From contig JAQUYY010000090.1 in assembly GCA_028691575.1 (NCBI GenBank), positions 1-7,269 on the forward strand: a DNA stretch of 7,269 nt. Reading direction: 5' to 3'. Positions within the stretch are counted from its first letter, which is position 1. Each line of letters opens with the position of its first letter. Position numbers and translations under genes: made by a program. Below are positions 1-5,620 of the stretch, piece after piece. This DNA is from Candidatus Gastranaerophilales bacterium. Its GTDB lineage: Bacteria > Cyanobacteriota > Vampirovibrionia > Gastranaerophilales > JAQUYY01. A model generated the notes under the pieces. It saw only the letters and a list, made by a program, of their open reading frames with translations, was not told the origin of the DNA and ran no database searches.

Positions 1-2
1 TT

Positions 3-164
3 GAAGATGGGGTAAAAATTATTACTGACGAAATTAAATTTTTAAAAGAAGATATTGTTTTTAAACCCCAGAAAAAGGCTGTAGCAGTTGGTTCAATAAT
101 TGGACTGGGAGTAGGTATTATCACAGTGGTATTTAATAAATTTTTAACAGATAAAGATAATTAA
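3..164 (+). CDS. C-terminal fragment of a protein with a tail transmembrane helix (5' end outside window)
   Basis: The reading frame is open from the left edge to the TAA at 162-164, giving 53 visible residues. The first part is charged and probably helical (EDGVKIITDEIKFLKED). After KPQKK comes one hydrophobic stretch, about visible residues 26-48 (AVAVGSIIGLGVGIITVVF), rich in glycine and flanked by lysines, and the protein ends in the short polar tail TDKDN. That layout suggests a membrane protein with a C-terminal anchor and a very short tail. I do not recognise the family, and without the N-terminus no function can be given. The next ORF begins 3 bp after its stop, so the two may be cotranscribed. 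Confidence 0.6.
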   Translation, partial: EDGVKIITDEIKFLKEDIVFKPQKKAVAVGSIIGLGVGIITVVFNKFLTDKDN

Positions 165-167
165 ATA

Positions 168-401
168 ATGAAAGTATCTCAAAATCATCAAGTAAATACA
201 TGCTCTAATAAAAAAAATAATCTTATTGCTTTTTATAGTACGAATAATTTATTAAAGAGTTCAGATATTTTTTTTATGGGGAAACAATACCCATCTGGTT
301 ATTATAATGATGAAGAAATTGCAGATGCAAAAAAATATCTGGGAGAAGAGAATTGGGAAGATCTCATGAGAAAGCAATATGAAGGGTTACGAATACAATA
401 A
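168..401 (+). CDS. Small hypothetical protein, 77 aa or 41 aa
   Basis: I do not recognise this protein. The ORF starts with ATG 3 bp after the previous stop, in the same frame, and ends at a TAA only 2 bp before the convergent superoxide dismutase stop. Residues 1-36 are rich in N, S and K and look little like a folded protein. From Met37 (ATG at 276) the sequence becomes acidic and helix-like (YNDEEIADAKKYLGEENWED), which looks more like real coding sequence. Neither ATG has a good SD: nothing precedes 168, and AAAGAG lies too far upstream of 276. The true product may therefore be the 41-residue form, or the N-terminal part may be read through. There is no signal peptide or membrane segment. 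Confidence 0.45.
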   Translation: MKVSQNHQVNTCSNKKNNLIAFYSTNNLLKSSDIFFMGKQYPSGYYNDEEIADAKKYLGEENWEDLMRKQYEGLRIQ

Positions 402-403
402 TT

Positions 404-1048
404 TTATTCGCTCAATAAATCAGAAAATTGATTTTCCAGTCTTCTTGAAACGACATGCCAATCTATGTTTTCAAAAATCGCATCAATATATGCAGGTTTA
501 TCAATGCCATAATCAGTTATATGAGCATGTTCCCATACATCTATAATTAATATCGGGATAACAAAAGCAGGCATGTGTAAATCATGCTGATCTATTGCAA
601 AATTATTGATTTTTCCGTCTCTGAAGTTATATGCACTAATTGCCCAGCCTGCACGAGAGGCTTTTGCACATGCTTTTATGTTTTCAATATATTTATCCCA
701 GCTTCCAAAATCTCTTTCAACAACTGATTTAAGAATTTCAGACGGCTTGGTCTCATCATCGGTTAGATTGGAAAAAAACAATTCATGCAAAATTACACCG
801 TTTAAGTTATGACTTTTTTCGATAAGAAGTTCCCTTAAATCAGAATAATTGTGATTGGCTGTAGAAATATCAACTTCTTTTAAAAGTTGATTAATCTGAT
901 TGGTTTTCATAACATAACCGTTATATAGTTTAAAATGCAATTCCATTGCTTCTTTGCTGATGCCTTTCAAGCTGTCTGTAAGATAAGTAAAATCTTTCGT
1001 TTCATATTTTTCAACCGTTTTAGGTAATTTTTCTTTTATTGAAGCCAT
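404..1048 (-). CDS. sod: Fe/Mn-family superoxide dismutase, atypical
   Basis: This 214-residue protein has the two-domain Fe/Mn SOD layout and should convert superoxide to oxygen and hydrogen peroxide in the cytoplasm, as no signal peptide is seen. Likely metal ligands are His38, His88, Asp170 and His174; the last two lie in the family signature DVWEHAH. Tyr45 matches the active-site Tyr34. Gly84 together with Gln154 follows the Mn-type arrangement, in which the active-site glutamine comes from the C-terminal domain, so Mn or cambialistic use is likely. Odd points: the first-ligand helix reads HFKLYNGYV, one residue shorter than the usual H-x3-HHxxYV and without the His30 pair, and the usual Tyr after WEHA is His176. 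A strong SD, AAGGAGA, precedes the ATG and overlaps the epimerase stop by one base. The gene is 12 bp downstream of the epimerase, so it is probably cotranscribed. No clear terminator follows. Confidence 0.93.
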   Translation of the reverse strand: MASIKEKLPKTVEKYETKDFTYLTDSLKGISKEAMELHFKLYNGYVMKTNQINQLLKEVDISTANHNYSDLRELLIEKSHNLNGVILHELFFSNLTDDETKPSEILKSVVERDFGSWDKYIENIKACAKASRAGWAISAYNFRDGKINNFAIDQHDLHMPAFVIPILIIDVWEHAHITDYGIDKPAYIDAIFENIDWHVVSRRLENQFSDLLSE

Positions 1049-1060
1049 AATATATCTCCT

Positions 1061-2035
1061 TTAATTTGTTATCAAAAAATTATACTGTATATCAAACCAT
1101 TTTACAAACTTTTCAATCCCTTGCTCAATAGGCGTTTTAGGATTGTAATTAAAAAGTTCTTTTGCTTTAGAAATATCAGCATAAGTAATCGGAACATCCC
1201 CTGGCTGGTTAATATATTGTTCTATTTTTGCGGATATTCCAAGATTTTTTTCCAATAATTCTATTAGATAATTAAGTTTAACTGTTCTTGATTCGCCTAA
1301 ATTTACTATTTCAAAAGGAGTTTTATCATAATTAATTGCTCCAAAAATGCCGTTTAATATATCGTCAATATAAGTATAATCACGAAGTGAAGTACCGTCA
1401 CCGAAAAGAGGTATAGGTTTTCCTTCCCTCATTAATTTTGCAAATTTATGAATAGCCAGATCAGGTCTTTGACGAGGACCGTAAACAGTAAAAAATCGAA
1501 GACAAATTATCGGCAAATTATAAAGATGAGAATATGTATAGCAAATTTGTTCACAAGATGCTTTAGTAGAAGCATATGGAGATATTGGCTTGTCTATTTT
1601 CATTTCTTCATTAAACGGTCCGGTCTCTCTTGAACCGTAAACGGAGCTGGATGAGCCAAATATAAACTTTTTAACGCCAAATTTCTTTGAAAGTTCAAGC
1701 AAATTTAGTGTTCCGTTAATATTGGTTTCAGCATATTTTACAGGCTGTAAAAGTGACGGGCGAACTCCCGCTAATGCTGCTAAGTGGATAATATCAGTAA
1801 TTTTAGACGTTTCAAATATTAATTTTAACTGTTCAAAATTTCTTATATCAACATTAAAAATAGAATAATTCGGGCTTTTTAAGTGTTCTTTTATATTTGC
1901 TTGTTTAATTGACTGCGGATAAAAATTATCAAAATTATCAACACAAATTACTTTGTAATTTTGTTTTAATAAACCATCAATAACATGACTTCCGATAAAC
2001 CCTGCACCGCCTGTAACTAAAAATATTTTACTCAA
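1061..2035 (-). CDS. NAD-dependent epimerase, probably UDP-glucuronate 4-epimerase
   Basis: This 324-residue extended short-chain dehydrogenase has the NAD-binding TGGAGFIG at residues 8-15, the cofactor-ribose Asp33 in VDNFD, a catalytic Ser in the GSSSSVYG stretch (127-134) and YxxxK at Tyr154/Lys158. The subgroup markers are NFDNFYP (34-40), HLAALAGVRPSL (84-95), LRFFTVYGPRQRPD (179-192) and QPGDVPITYADISKA (277-291). These match UDP-glucuronate 4-epimerases (CapI/LspL type), which interconvert UDP-glucuronate and UDP-galacturonate for capsule, LPS or other surface glycans. A UDP-glucose 4-epimerase role is less likely. The enzyme is cytosolic and its length is normal. The start is TTG at 2033-2035, chosen because an SD lies at the right distance and no closer ATG fits. 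It leads a probable two-gene unit with sod. No glycosyltransferases or other sugar genes are visible in the window. Confidence 0.93.
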   Translation of the reverse strand: MSKIFLVTGGAGFIGSHVIDGLLKQNYKVICVDNFDNFYPQSIKQANIKEHLKSPNYSIFNVDIRNFEQLKLIFETSKITDIIHLAALAGVRPSLLQPVKYAETNINGTLNLLELSKKFGVKKFIFGSSSSVYGSRETGPFNEEMKIDKPISPYASTKASCEQICYTYSHLYNLPIICLRFFTVYGPRQRPDLAIHKFAKLMREGKPIPLFGDGTSLRDYTYIDDILNGIFGAINYDKTPFEIVNLGESRTVKLNYLIELLEKNLGISAKIEQYINQPGDVPITYADISKAKELFNYNPKTPIEQGIEKFVKWFDIQYNFLITN

Positions 2036-2044
2036 TTTGACAAT

Positions 2045-2050
2045 CTCCCT
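2045..2050 (-). promoter_or_regulatory. Ribosome binding site fixing the TTG start of the epimerase
   Basis: On the minus strand AGGGAG lies 9 nt upstream of the TTG at 2033-2035. The first codons then read MSKIFLVTGG, placing the Rossmann motif at the usual distance from the N-terminus. This supports TTG as the real start. Confidence 0.7.
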
Positions 2051-2093
2051 TTTATCTGCTTACAAAAAAAACGTAACACAAGCTTTTCAGGGT

Positions 2094-2216
2094 TTAATAT
2101 TGTCTTTTCAGGTAATAAAAGATTGCCCGGGTAAATAATCCTCTACTATAAATAGCATTGAAATAATTTGAAAAGTTATTAACATTTTTAACGGCAGATT
2201 TAAATAACCACTTCAT
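2094..2216 (-). CDS. Possible small basic protein, 40 aa
   Basis: An ATG-initiated frame of 40 codons runs between the terminator of the winged-helix gene and the epimerase, on their strand, ending 58 bp before the epimerase start. The product begins MKWLFKSAVKNVNNF and ends RAIFYYLKRQY. It has seven Lys/Arg and no Asp or Glu, and many aromatic residues (W, F, Y), so it would be strongly basic and perhaps membrane-associated, though it has no long hydrophobic helix. The only SD-like bases are AGG about 13 nt upstream, which is weak, and they are buried in a hairpin whose loop carries the ATG. An in-frame TGA lies two codons before the ATG, so the ORF cannot extend. In DNA this AT-rich a 40-codon ORF can arise by chance. 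The best support is the composition and the start-codon hairpin. I do not recognise the family. Confidence 0.35.
   Translation of the reverse strand: MKWLFKSAVKNVNNFSNYFNAIYSRGLFTRAIFYYLKRQY
2145..2173 (-). promoter_or_regulatory. Candidate promoter for the epimerase-sod unit
   Basis: On the minus strand TTTCAA (2168-2173) and TATAGT (2145-2150) are separated by 17 bp, giving a good -10 but a poor -35 match to the sigma-70 consensus. Transcription would start near 2138, leaving a leader of about 100 nt before the TTG. The site lies inside the possible small ORF, so if that ORF is real the transcript may instead begin further upstream. AT-rich DNA gives many such matches. Confidence 0.25.
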
Positions 2217-2235
2217 TTTTCAATTTAAACCTGCC
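2193..2235 (-). promoter_or_regulatory. 13-bp hairpin with the small-ORF start codon in its loop
   Basis: The arms are 2193-2205 and 2223-2235 with a 17-nt loop (2206-2222). In minus-strand RNA they read GGCAGGUUUAAAU and AUUUAAAUCUGCC, giving 12 Watson-Crick pairs and one G-U wobble. On the plus strand the same position is an A/C mismatch, so the fold is complete only in minus-strand RNA. The ATG at 2214-2216 is in the loop and the only SD-like AGG is in the 5' arm. This would fit translational control of the small ORF, or a structured RNA element. No U-tract follows, so it is not an intrinsic terminator. Confidence 0.35.
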
Positions 2236-2296
2236 TGACTTATTCGCCCAGAACTTTTTTAAGAAAATAATTCAGATTGCTTAATTACATACAATA

Positions 2297-2324
2297 AAAC
2301 CGTAAGATAATATTCTTACGGTTT
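2297..2324 (-). terminator. Intrinsic terminator of the winged-helix gene
   Basis: A perfect 11-bp inverted repeat, AAACCGTAAGA and TCTTACGGTTT, flanks a 6-nt loop (2308-2313). It starts 25 bp after the stop of the minus-strand gene at 2350. On that strand the stem is followed by a U-rich run (GGUUUUAUUGUAU). No plus-strand gene ends nearby, so it serves the winged-helix gene and separates it from the small ORF and epimerase. Confidence 0.78.
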
Positions 2325-2349
2325 GTTAGTGTTATAAAATTTTTAAGAA

Positions 2350-2865
2350 CTAAACATTAAGCTTATAGCCACCTTTTTCAGAGTTTTCTAAAACATCAAT
2401 TACAAGTTTTGATCTTAAATTTTTAATATATTTGTATACATAATCTCTGGGTAAATCTAATAAAGATGCCAAATCTTTTGCAAAAACTGTTTTTCCTTTA
2501 TTTTGTGCAAAATAATCAAATACGGACTGCTCCCTGTCTGTAAGAGCTTTCTTAAATTCAACTGAAACATTTAAGCCCGGTTTTTTTTCAGAAATTTCAA
2601 CAATTTCTGTTGTTTTTACAATTTCAACAATAGGTTTTTCTTCTTTTATTATTACAGGATTAATAAGTATAGGGACTATTTCCAAAGATTCTTCTTTTGC
2701 TGATGCAACTTTATCAAAATTGTTTAAAACAGCATCTGCAAGATCGTGAGTTTCTTTATTAGTATTGATTTTTTTGCCTAACCTTAAAGCATATTCCTCG
2801 AGAGTAATTCTCTCTAATGAACTGCGCCATTGTCTTTCTTCTTCTTTTGTTAAATATTCGGACAT
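2350..2865 (-). CDS. Small winged-helix DNA-binding protein with OmpR-like C-terminal domain, no receiver
   Basis: The 171 residues form three parts. Residues 1-50 (MSEYLTKEEERQWRSSLERI and on) are charged and helical. Residues 55-100 are a low-complexity V/I/E/K/P linker with no predictable fold. Residues 107-171 match the winged helix of OmpR/PhoB-type regulators: LTDREQSVFDYFAQNKGK as first helix, DLASLL then DYVYKYIKNLRSKL as the turn and recognition helix, and GGYKL as the closing wing strand. There is no phospho-receiver domain, sensor or membrane segment, so it is not a normal response regulator. It is probably a transcription regulator with an unknown N-terminal input or partner-binding region; targets are unknown. 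SD AAGGAG sits 6 nt before the ATG. It is a single-gene unit with its own terminator, divergent from the TspO-DUF389 gene, which could be a target, but nothing in the sequence proves that. Confidence 0.85.
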   Translation of the reverse strand: MSEYLTKEEERQWRSSLERITLEEYALRLGKKINTNKETHDLADAVLNNFDKVASAKEESLEIVPILINPVIIKEEKPIVEIVKTTEIVEISEKKPGLNVSVEFKKALTDREQSVFDYFAQNKGKTVFAKDLASLLDLPRDYVYKYIKNLRSKLVIDVLENSEKGGYKLNV

Positions 2866-3178
2866 CCTAATCTCCTTGATTTAATAGCCAACCTTCACTA
2901 CCTGATTTTTAAAAGTCTACTAAAAGTAAAAATTGCTTAAAGCATGTTGATATTTTAATTATTATTAACATACTTTCATGAAATATTAAATCACAAAACC
3001 GGCTAATATTTTATTAAAGATTACAATCATTTAACAATTTTTTATAATTTGATACTTAGTGGCTTTTTATTTAAGTTTTATTTTGATTTTGTGGTTATTT
3101 GTTTTTTTTTCTTATTAAGAAAGTGAGGGAATTGTAAAACTTTAAAAGTCGCAATATATTCAAAGTTTATAAAAAACT
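2866..3178. other. Divergent intergenic region between winged-helix gene and TspO-DUF389 gene
   Basis: This 313-bp AT-rich stretch must hold the promoters of two divergent genes. A plausible plus-strand promoter is listed separately. For the minus strand only a weak pair was found (TTGTGA at 2991-2996 and TATGTT at 2967-2972, 18-bp spacing). A palindrome TTTCTTA-T-TAAGAAA at 3108-3122 falls in the expected leader of the plus-strand gene and could be an operator, but is AT-only apart from one C/G pair. No ORF above about 20 codons and no RNA gene was seen. Confidence 0.5.
3020..3048 (+). promoter_or_regulatory. Candidate promoter of the TspO-DUF389 gene
   Basis: A perfect -10 box TATAAT at 3043-3048 is 17 bp downstream of ATTACA (3020-3025), which matches four of six -35 positions. 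Transcription would begin near 3055, giving a leader of about 125 nt. A perfect TATAAT is less surprising in DNA this rich in A and T. Confidence 0.35.
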
Positions 3179-3184
3179 TTGGAG
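3161..3184 (+). promoter_or_regulatory. Hairpin and SD at the start of the TspO-DUF389 gene
   Basis: CAAAGTTT (3161-3168) and AAACTTTG (3174-3181) form a perfect 8-bp stem with a 5-nt loop. The TTG at 3179 lies in its 3' arm and has no SD. Directly after the stem is GGAG (3181-3184), 12 nt before an in-frame TTG at 3197. The arrangement makes 3197 a reasonable alternative start and the hairpin a possible translation control element. Confidence 0.35.
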
Positions 3185-4336
3185 TTTAAATTTACATTGG
3201 AATGGAATATAATAAATATTTTAATATTAATATTTTTTATTATTATTTGTAATTTAGCAGGTTTTACCGGGATTATATTTAATTTTGTTAAATGTACCGA
3301 CTGGTACAAAAAGCTCAAAAAACCTTCTTTTTATCCTCCCGATTGGTTATTTGTTTCAATGTGGTTTTTTTTATATACCTTAATGGGTATTTCATTATTT
3401 ATTTTATTCATTAATGGCTTAACACAACCAACTAGTCTTTTAGCTTTGTTTTATCTTGTTATCCTATTTTTAATAAATAGTACTTGGTCCATCATTTTTT
3501 TGGCTCGAAAATCATTAATAGGCGGACTTATATCCATAGGTATTTTGTTGATTATCACTATTATAACCGTTTATCATTTTTATTTGGTATCTAAATTAGC
3601 TGGCTTAATGATAATACCGTATTTTTTTTGGGTTAGTTTTATTTCATTAATAAATTTTCGTTTATGGCAGATAAATAAGCCGAATTCAAAAGAGAGAAAA
3701 GATTTTAAACTAGTTAAGTTTAAGTATAGTCTTAATAATGAGGAAATGAATGCAGTTATAAGTAAAGTTGATATAGAATCGAAACCGGATTTATATTTTT
3801 ATATAATGACGGCATCTTCTTGTGTAATGGCAACCTATGGTTTGTTAGATGCTAATTTGCCTGTAATTATAGGTTCAATGGTTATTGCCCCATTAATGTA
3901 TCCGATGTTGCAAACCTCTCTTAATATTATAAAAAAAAATAGAGCTAAAATAACCATTGCACTTAGGGCAGAAGCTGCTGCTGTAATTTTTTCAATCATT
4001 TTATCAACAATAATAGCAATCTTTTGGTCAAAATCAATCATAAATTATGAAATAACTTCCAGGACATTTATAACATTGAGCAGTATAATAATAGCATTTG
4101 CATCCGGAATAGCAGGAGCTTCTGCCGTTTGTTACAGACCATATAGTCATGTCATCGCCGCAGTTGCCATTGCGATTTCACTTATCCCACCAATTTGCGT
4201 TATAGGTATTGAATTATCCAGATTTGAATACAACTCGGCTTTAGGTGCAATGCTATTATTTTTAACTAATAAATTGTCAATAAATTTCGCAGCAATTATA
4301 ATTTTTAAATTAGCAGGTTTTACAAGTAAAGATTAA
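3179..4336 (+). CDS. TspO/MBR - DUF389 fusion membrane protein
   Basis: One uninterrupted ORF of 385 residues (379 if TTG 3197 is the start) carries two unrelated integral membrane domains. Residues about 11-165 are a full TspO/MBR domain with five hydrophobic helices: WYKKLKKPSFYPPDW (42-56), the WxxLYxxMG pattern (62-70), N100/W103, and LMIIPYFFW (143-151) with N159. TspO proteins bind tetrapyrroles and similar hydrophobic ligands. Residues about 166-204 are a charged, probably cytoplasmic linker. Residues about 205-380 match DUF389, a multi-helix family of unknown function: ATYGLLDANLPVIIGSMVIA then PLM, RTF near 295, the glycine-rich FASGIAGASA, ISLIPPICVIG and LFLTNKLSINFAA. Both domains look complete with no frameshift, so this is a fusion and not a pseudogene. 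It is encoded alone, divergent from the winged-helix gene and convergent with gpsA. I know of no described protein with this architecture. Domain calls are firm; function and transport activity are unknown. Confidence 0.88.
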   Translation: MEFKFTLEWNIINILILIFFIIICNLAGFTGIIFNFVKCTDWYKKLKKPSFYPPDWLFVSMWFFLYTLMGISLFILFINGLTQPTSLLALFYLVILFLINSTWSIIFLARKSLIGGLISIGILLIITIITVYHFYLVSKLAGLMIIPYFFWVSFISLINFRLWQINKPNSKERKDFKLVKFKYSLNNEEMNAVISKVDIESKPDLYFYIMTASSCVMATYGLLDANLPVIIGSMVIAPLMYPMLQTSLNIIKKNRAKITIALRAEAAAVIFSIILSTIIAIFWSKSIINYEITSRTFITLSSIIIAFASGIAGASAVCYRPYSHVIAAVAIAISLIPPICVIGIELSRFEYNSALGAMLLFLTNKLSINFAAIIIFKLAGFTSKD

Positions 4337-4403
4337 ATTATAAAATGTATCTTGATTGAAGCACAAGAGTTTTCCGGTTTTCATAGTTAGTATAAAGTTT
4401 ATT

Positions 4404-4548
4404 TTACTGACCTGAATTGAAAGATATTCCTTGCAAACCAACGTTTTGTATATCACTCATATAGTTGCCCTTGATAGTTCGGAGGATAGTTTAAGTAATA
4501 ATATTTCCCGTTATATTTGGTTATCCATATTTTTCTAACCTTAAGAAG
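4404..4548 (-). pseudogene. Possible remnant of a small gene downstream of gpsA
   Basis: Two overlapping minus-strand readings look more protein-like than chance would suggest. The first, open at 4453-4548 without an ATG, contains KYNGKYYYLNYPPNYQGQLY and then a TGA. The second, in another frame at 4404-4460, reads MSDIQNVGLQGISFNSGQ and stop, with AAGGG 7 nt before its ATG; that ATG overlaps the end of the first reading. A single-base frameshift would join them into one product of about 50 residues. They could be a decayed gene, two overlapping mini-ORFs, or chance. No family is recognised. Confidence 0.22.
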
Positions 4549-4567
4549 TTAATTATTTTAACATCTT
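4543..4567 (+). terminator. Weak hairpin between convergent genes, possible plus-strand terminator
   Basis: AAGA-A-GTTAA and TTAAC-A-TCTT pair around a 5-nt loop (4553-4557) with one A/A mismatch, and TT follows on the plus strand. The stem is almost all A-T and lies about 200 nt after the TspO-DUF389 stop. It would not work as a normal terminator for gpsA because no U-tract follows on that strand. Confidence 0.2.
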
Positions 4568-4574
4568 TTGTCAA
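4546..4574 (-). promoter_or_regulatory. Candidate minus-strand promoter after gpsA
   Basis: A perfect -35 box TTGACA (4569-4574, minus strand) is followed after 17 bp by TAACTT (4546-4551), a poor -10. If used, it would transcribe the small coding-like remnant just downstream. It overlaps the weak hairpin. Confidence 0.18.
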
Positions 4575-4603
4575 ATGGAATCGACTTTAGTTAACATTCT
4601 TAT

Positions 4604-5614
4604 TTAAGAATTAAATATATAAATTTCTTCTTGTTTTAATTTCCTATTCATTAATCTATCAAGGATTTCTTCTCTAGATAAATTAGAATATACTCCTTCA
4701 TAAATAACATTTGATAAAGGTGCTTCAATATCAAGTTTTTTGGCTAATTCGCTTAAGGCCTTTGAGGTTTTAACCCCTTCTGCGACGGAACCCAGTTCGG
4801 CAAGAATTTCATTCAGGCTTTGTCCTGAGCCTAACTTGTAGCCGACCTGATAATTTCGGCTTAGCGGGCTTGAACAAGTTGCAATCAAGTCGCCCAAGCC
4901 TGATAAGCCGTATAAAGTACTTGGATTTGCACCTAATGCAACACTAAGTCTGATAATTTCTGCCAAGCCTCTTGTTAAAATTACGCCTCTTGTGTTATCC
5001 CCTAATTTCATTGCATCAGCGAAACCGGAAGCTATTGCAATAACATTTTTAAGGCTTCCGCCAAGCTCAACACCTATCACATCAGGGTTTGTGTATAATC
5101 TGAATTTACTTGGAACATTTAATGCTTTTTGTACAAAATCAGCTGAGTCCGAATCTTCACTTGCAACCGATGCTGCTGTGGGTTTGCCGGCTAAAACTTC
5201 TTTTGCCAGCGTAGGACCTGAAAGAACGGCAAGTTTGTTATCGGTAAGCTCTTCTTTGATAACTTCACTAATTCTCATTAAACTTGGCAATTCGATACCT
5301 TTTGACGCATTTACGATAATTTGCTCAGGTTTGATTCCTGCTTCTTTTAATGCTTTGCAAACAGGTCTTGTTCCTGTCGTTGATACTACCATAAGAATTA
5401 TATCGGCATTTTTTATTGCATTTGTTAAATTTGAAGATATTTCAACTTTATCTGCCAGTTGAACTTCAACAGGTTTTGTTAATTTTTTTGTTTTAATAAA
5501 TTCTTCAGTTAAATCCTGTTCTCTTGACCACAAAGTTATTTCATCAAAATTGTCGGTCAAAAGCCAGGTTAATGTTGCTCCCCATGCCCCTGCACCTAAA
5601 ACGGTTAATTTCAT
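4604..5614 (-). CDS. gpsA: NAD(P)-dependent glycerol-3-phosphate dehydrogenase
   Basis: GpsA reduces dihydroxyacetone phosphate to sn-glycerol-3-phosphate with NAD(P)H in the cytosol, supplying the backbone of membrane phospholipids. The 336-residue length is normal. The N-terminal Rossmann domain has GAGAWG at 7-12. Further family motifs are NASKGIE (102-108, with Lys105), LSGPTLAKEV (131-140) and GGSLKNVIAIASG (185-197) with the catalytic Lys189. The helical substrate domain contains NTRGVILTRGLAEI (207-220) and YGLSGLGDLIATCSSPLSRN (235-254). The last residues, EEIYIFNS, are a short tail beyond the conserved region. It follows plsY by 6 bp with its SD (AGGGA) overlapping the plsY stop, so translation is probably coupled. 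The product is the direct substrate of PlsY encoded just upstream. No clear terminator follows. Confidence 0.97.
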   Translation of the reverse strand: MKLTVLGAGAWGATLTWLLTDNFDEITLWSREQDLTEEFIKTKKLTKPVEVQLADKVEISSNLTNAIKNADIILMVVSTTGTRPVCKALKEAGIKPEQIIVNASKGIELPSLMRISEVIKEELTDNKLAVLSGPTLAKEVLAGKPTAASVASEDSDSADFVQKALNVPSKFRLYTNPDVIGVELGGSLKNVIAIASGFADAMKLGDNTRGVILTRGLAEIIRLSVALGANPSTLYGLSGLGDLIATCSSPLSRNYQVGYKLGSGQSLNEILAELGSVAEGVKTSKALSELAKKLDIEAPLSNVIYEGVYSNLSREEILDRLMNRKLKQEEIYIFNS

Positions 5615-5620
5615 ATTTCC

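Noticed and set aside
390..410. Inverted repeat CGAATA / TATTCG over the two convergent stop codons, possible bidirectional terminator
   Set aside because: The stem is only 6 bp with a 9-nt loop and mostly A-T, with no clear U-tract on either side.
2083..2111. Direct repeat CTTTTCAGG, two copies about 20 bp apart
   Set aside because: There are only two short copies, no further unit and no relation to a clear promoter, so it is not a CRISPR or iteron array.
4310..4384. 24-codon minus-strand ORF starting MKTGKLLCFNQDTF
   Set aside because: It overlaps the end of the TspO-DUF389 gene, has no SD, and is short enough to be chance.
4596..4611. Palindrome ATTCTTA-TT-TAAGAAT across the gpsA stop
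   Set aside because: It is almost all A-T with a 2-nt centre, too weak for a terminator, and similar palindromes recur in this AT-rich sequence.
4992..5462. 156-codon plus-strand ORF inside gpsA
   Set aside because: It is an antisense shadow of a clear gpsA gene. The other plus-strand ORFs inside sod, the epimerase, plsY and der are rejected for the same reason.
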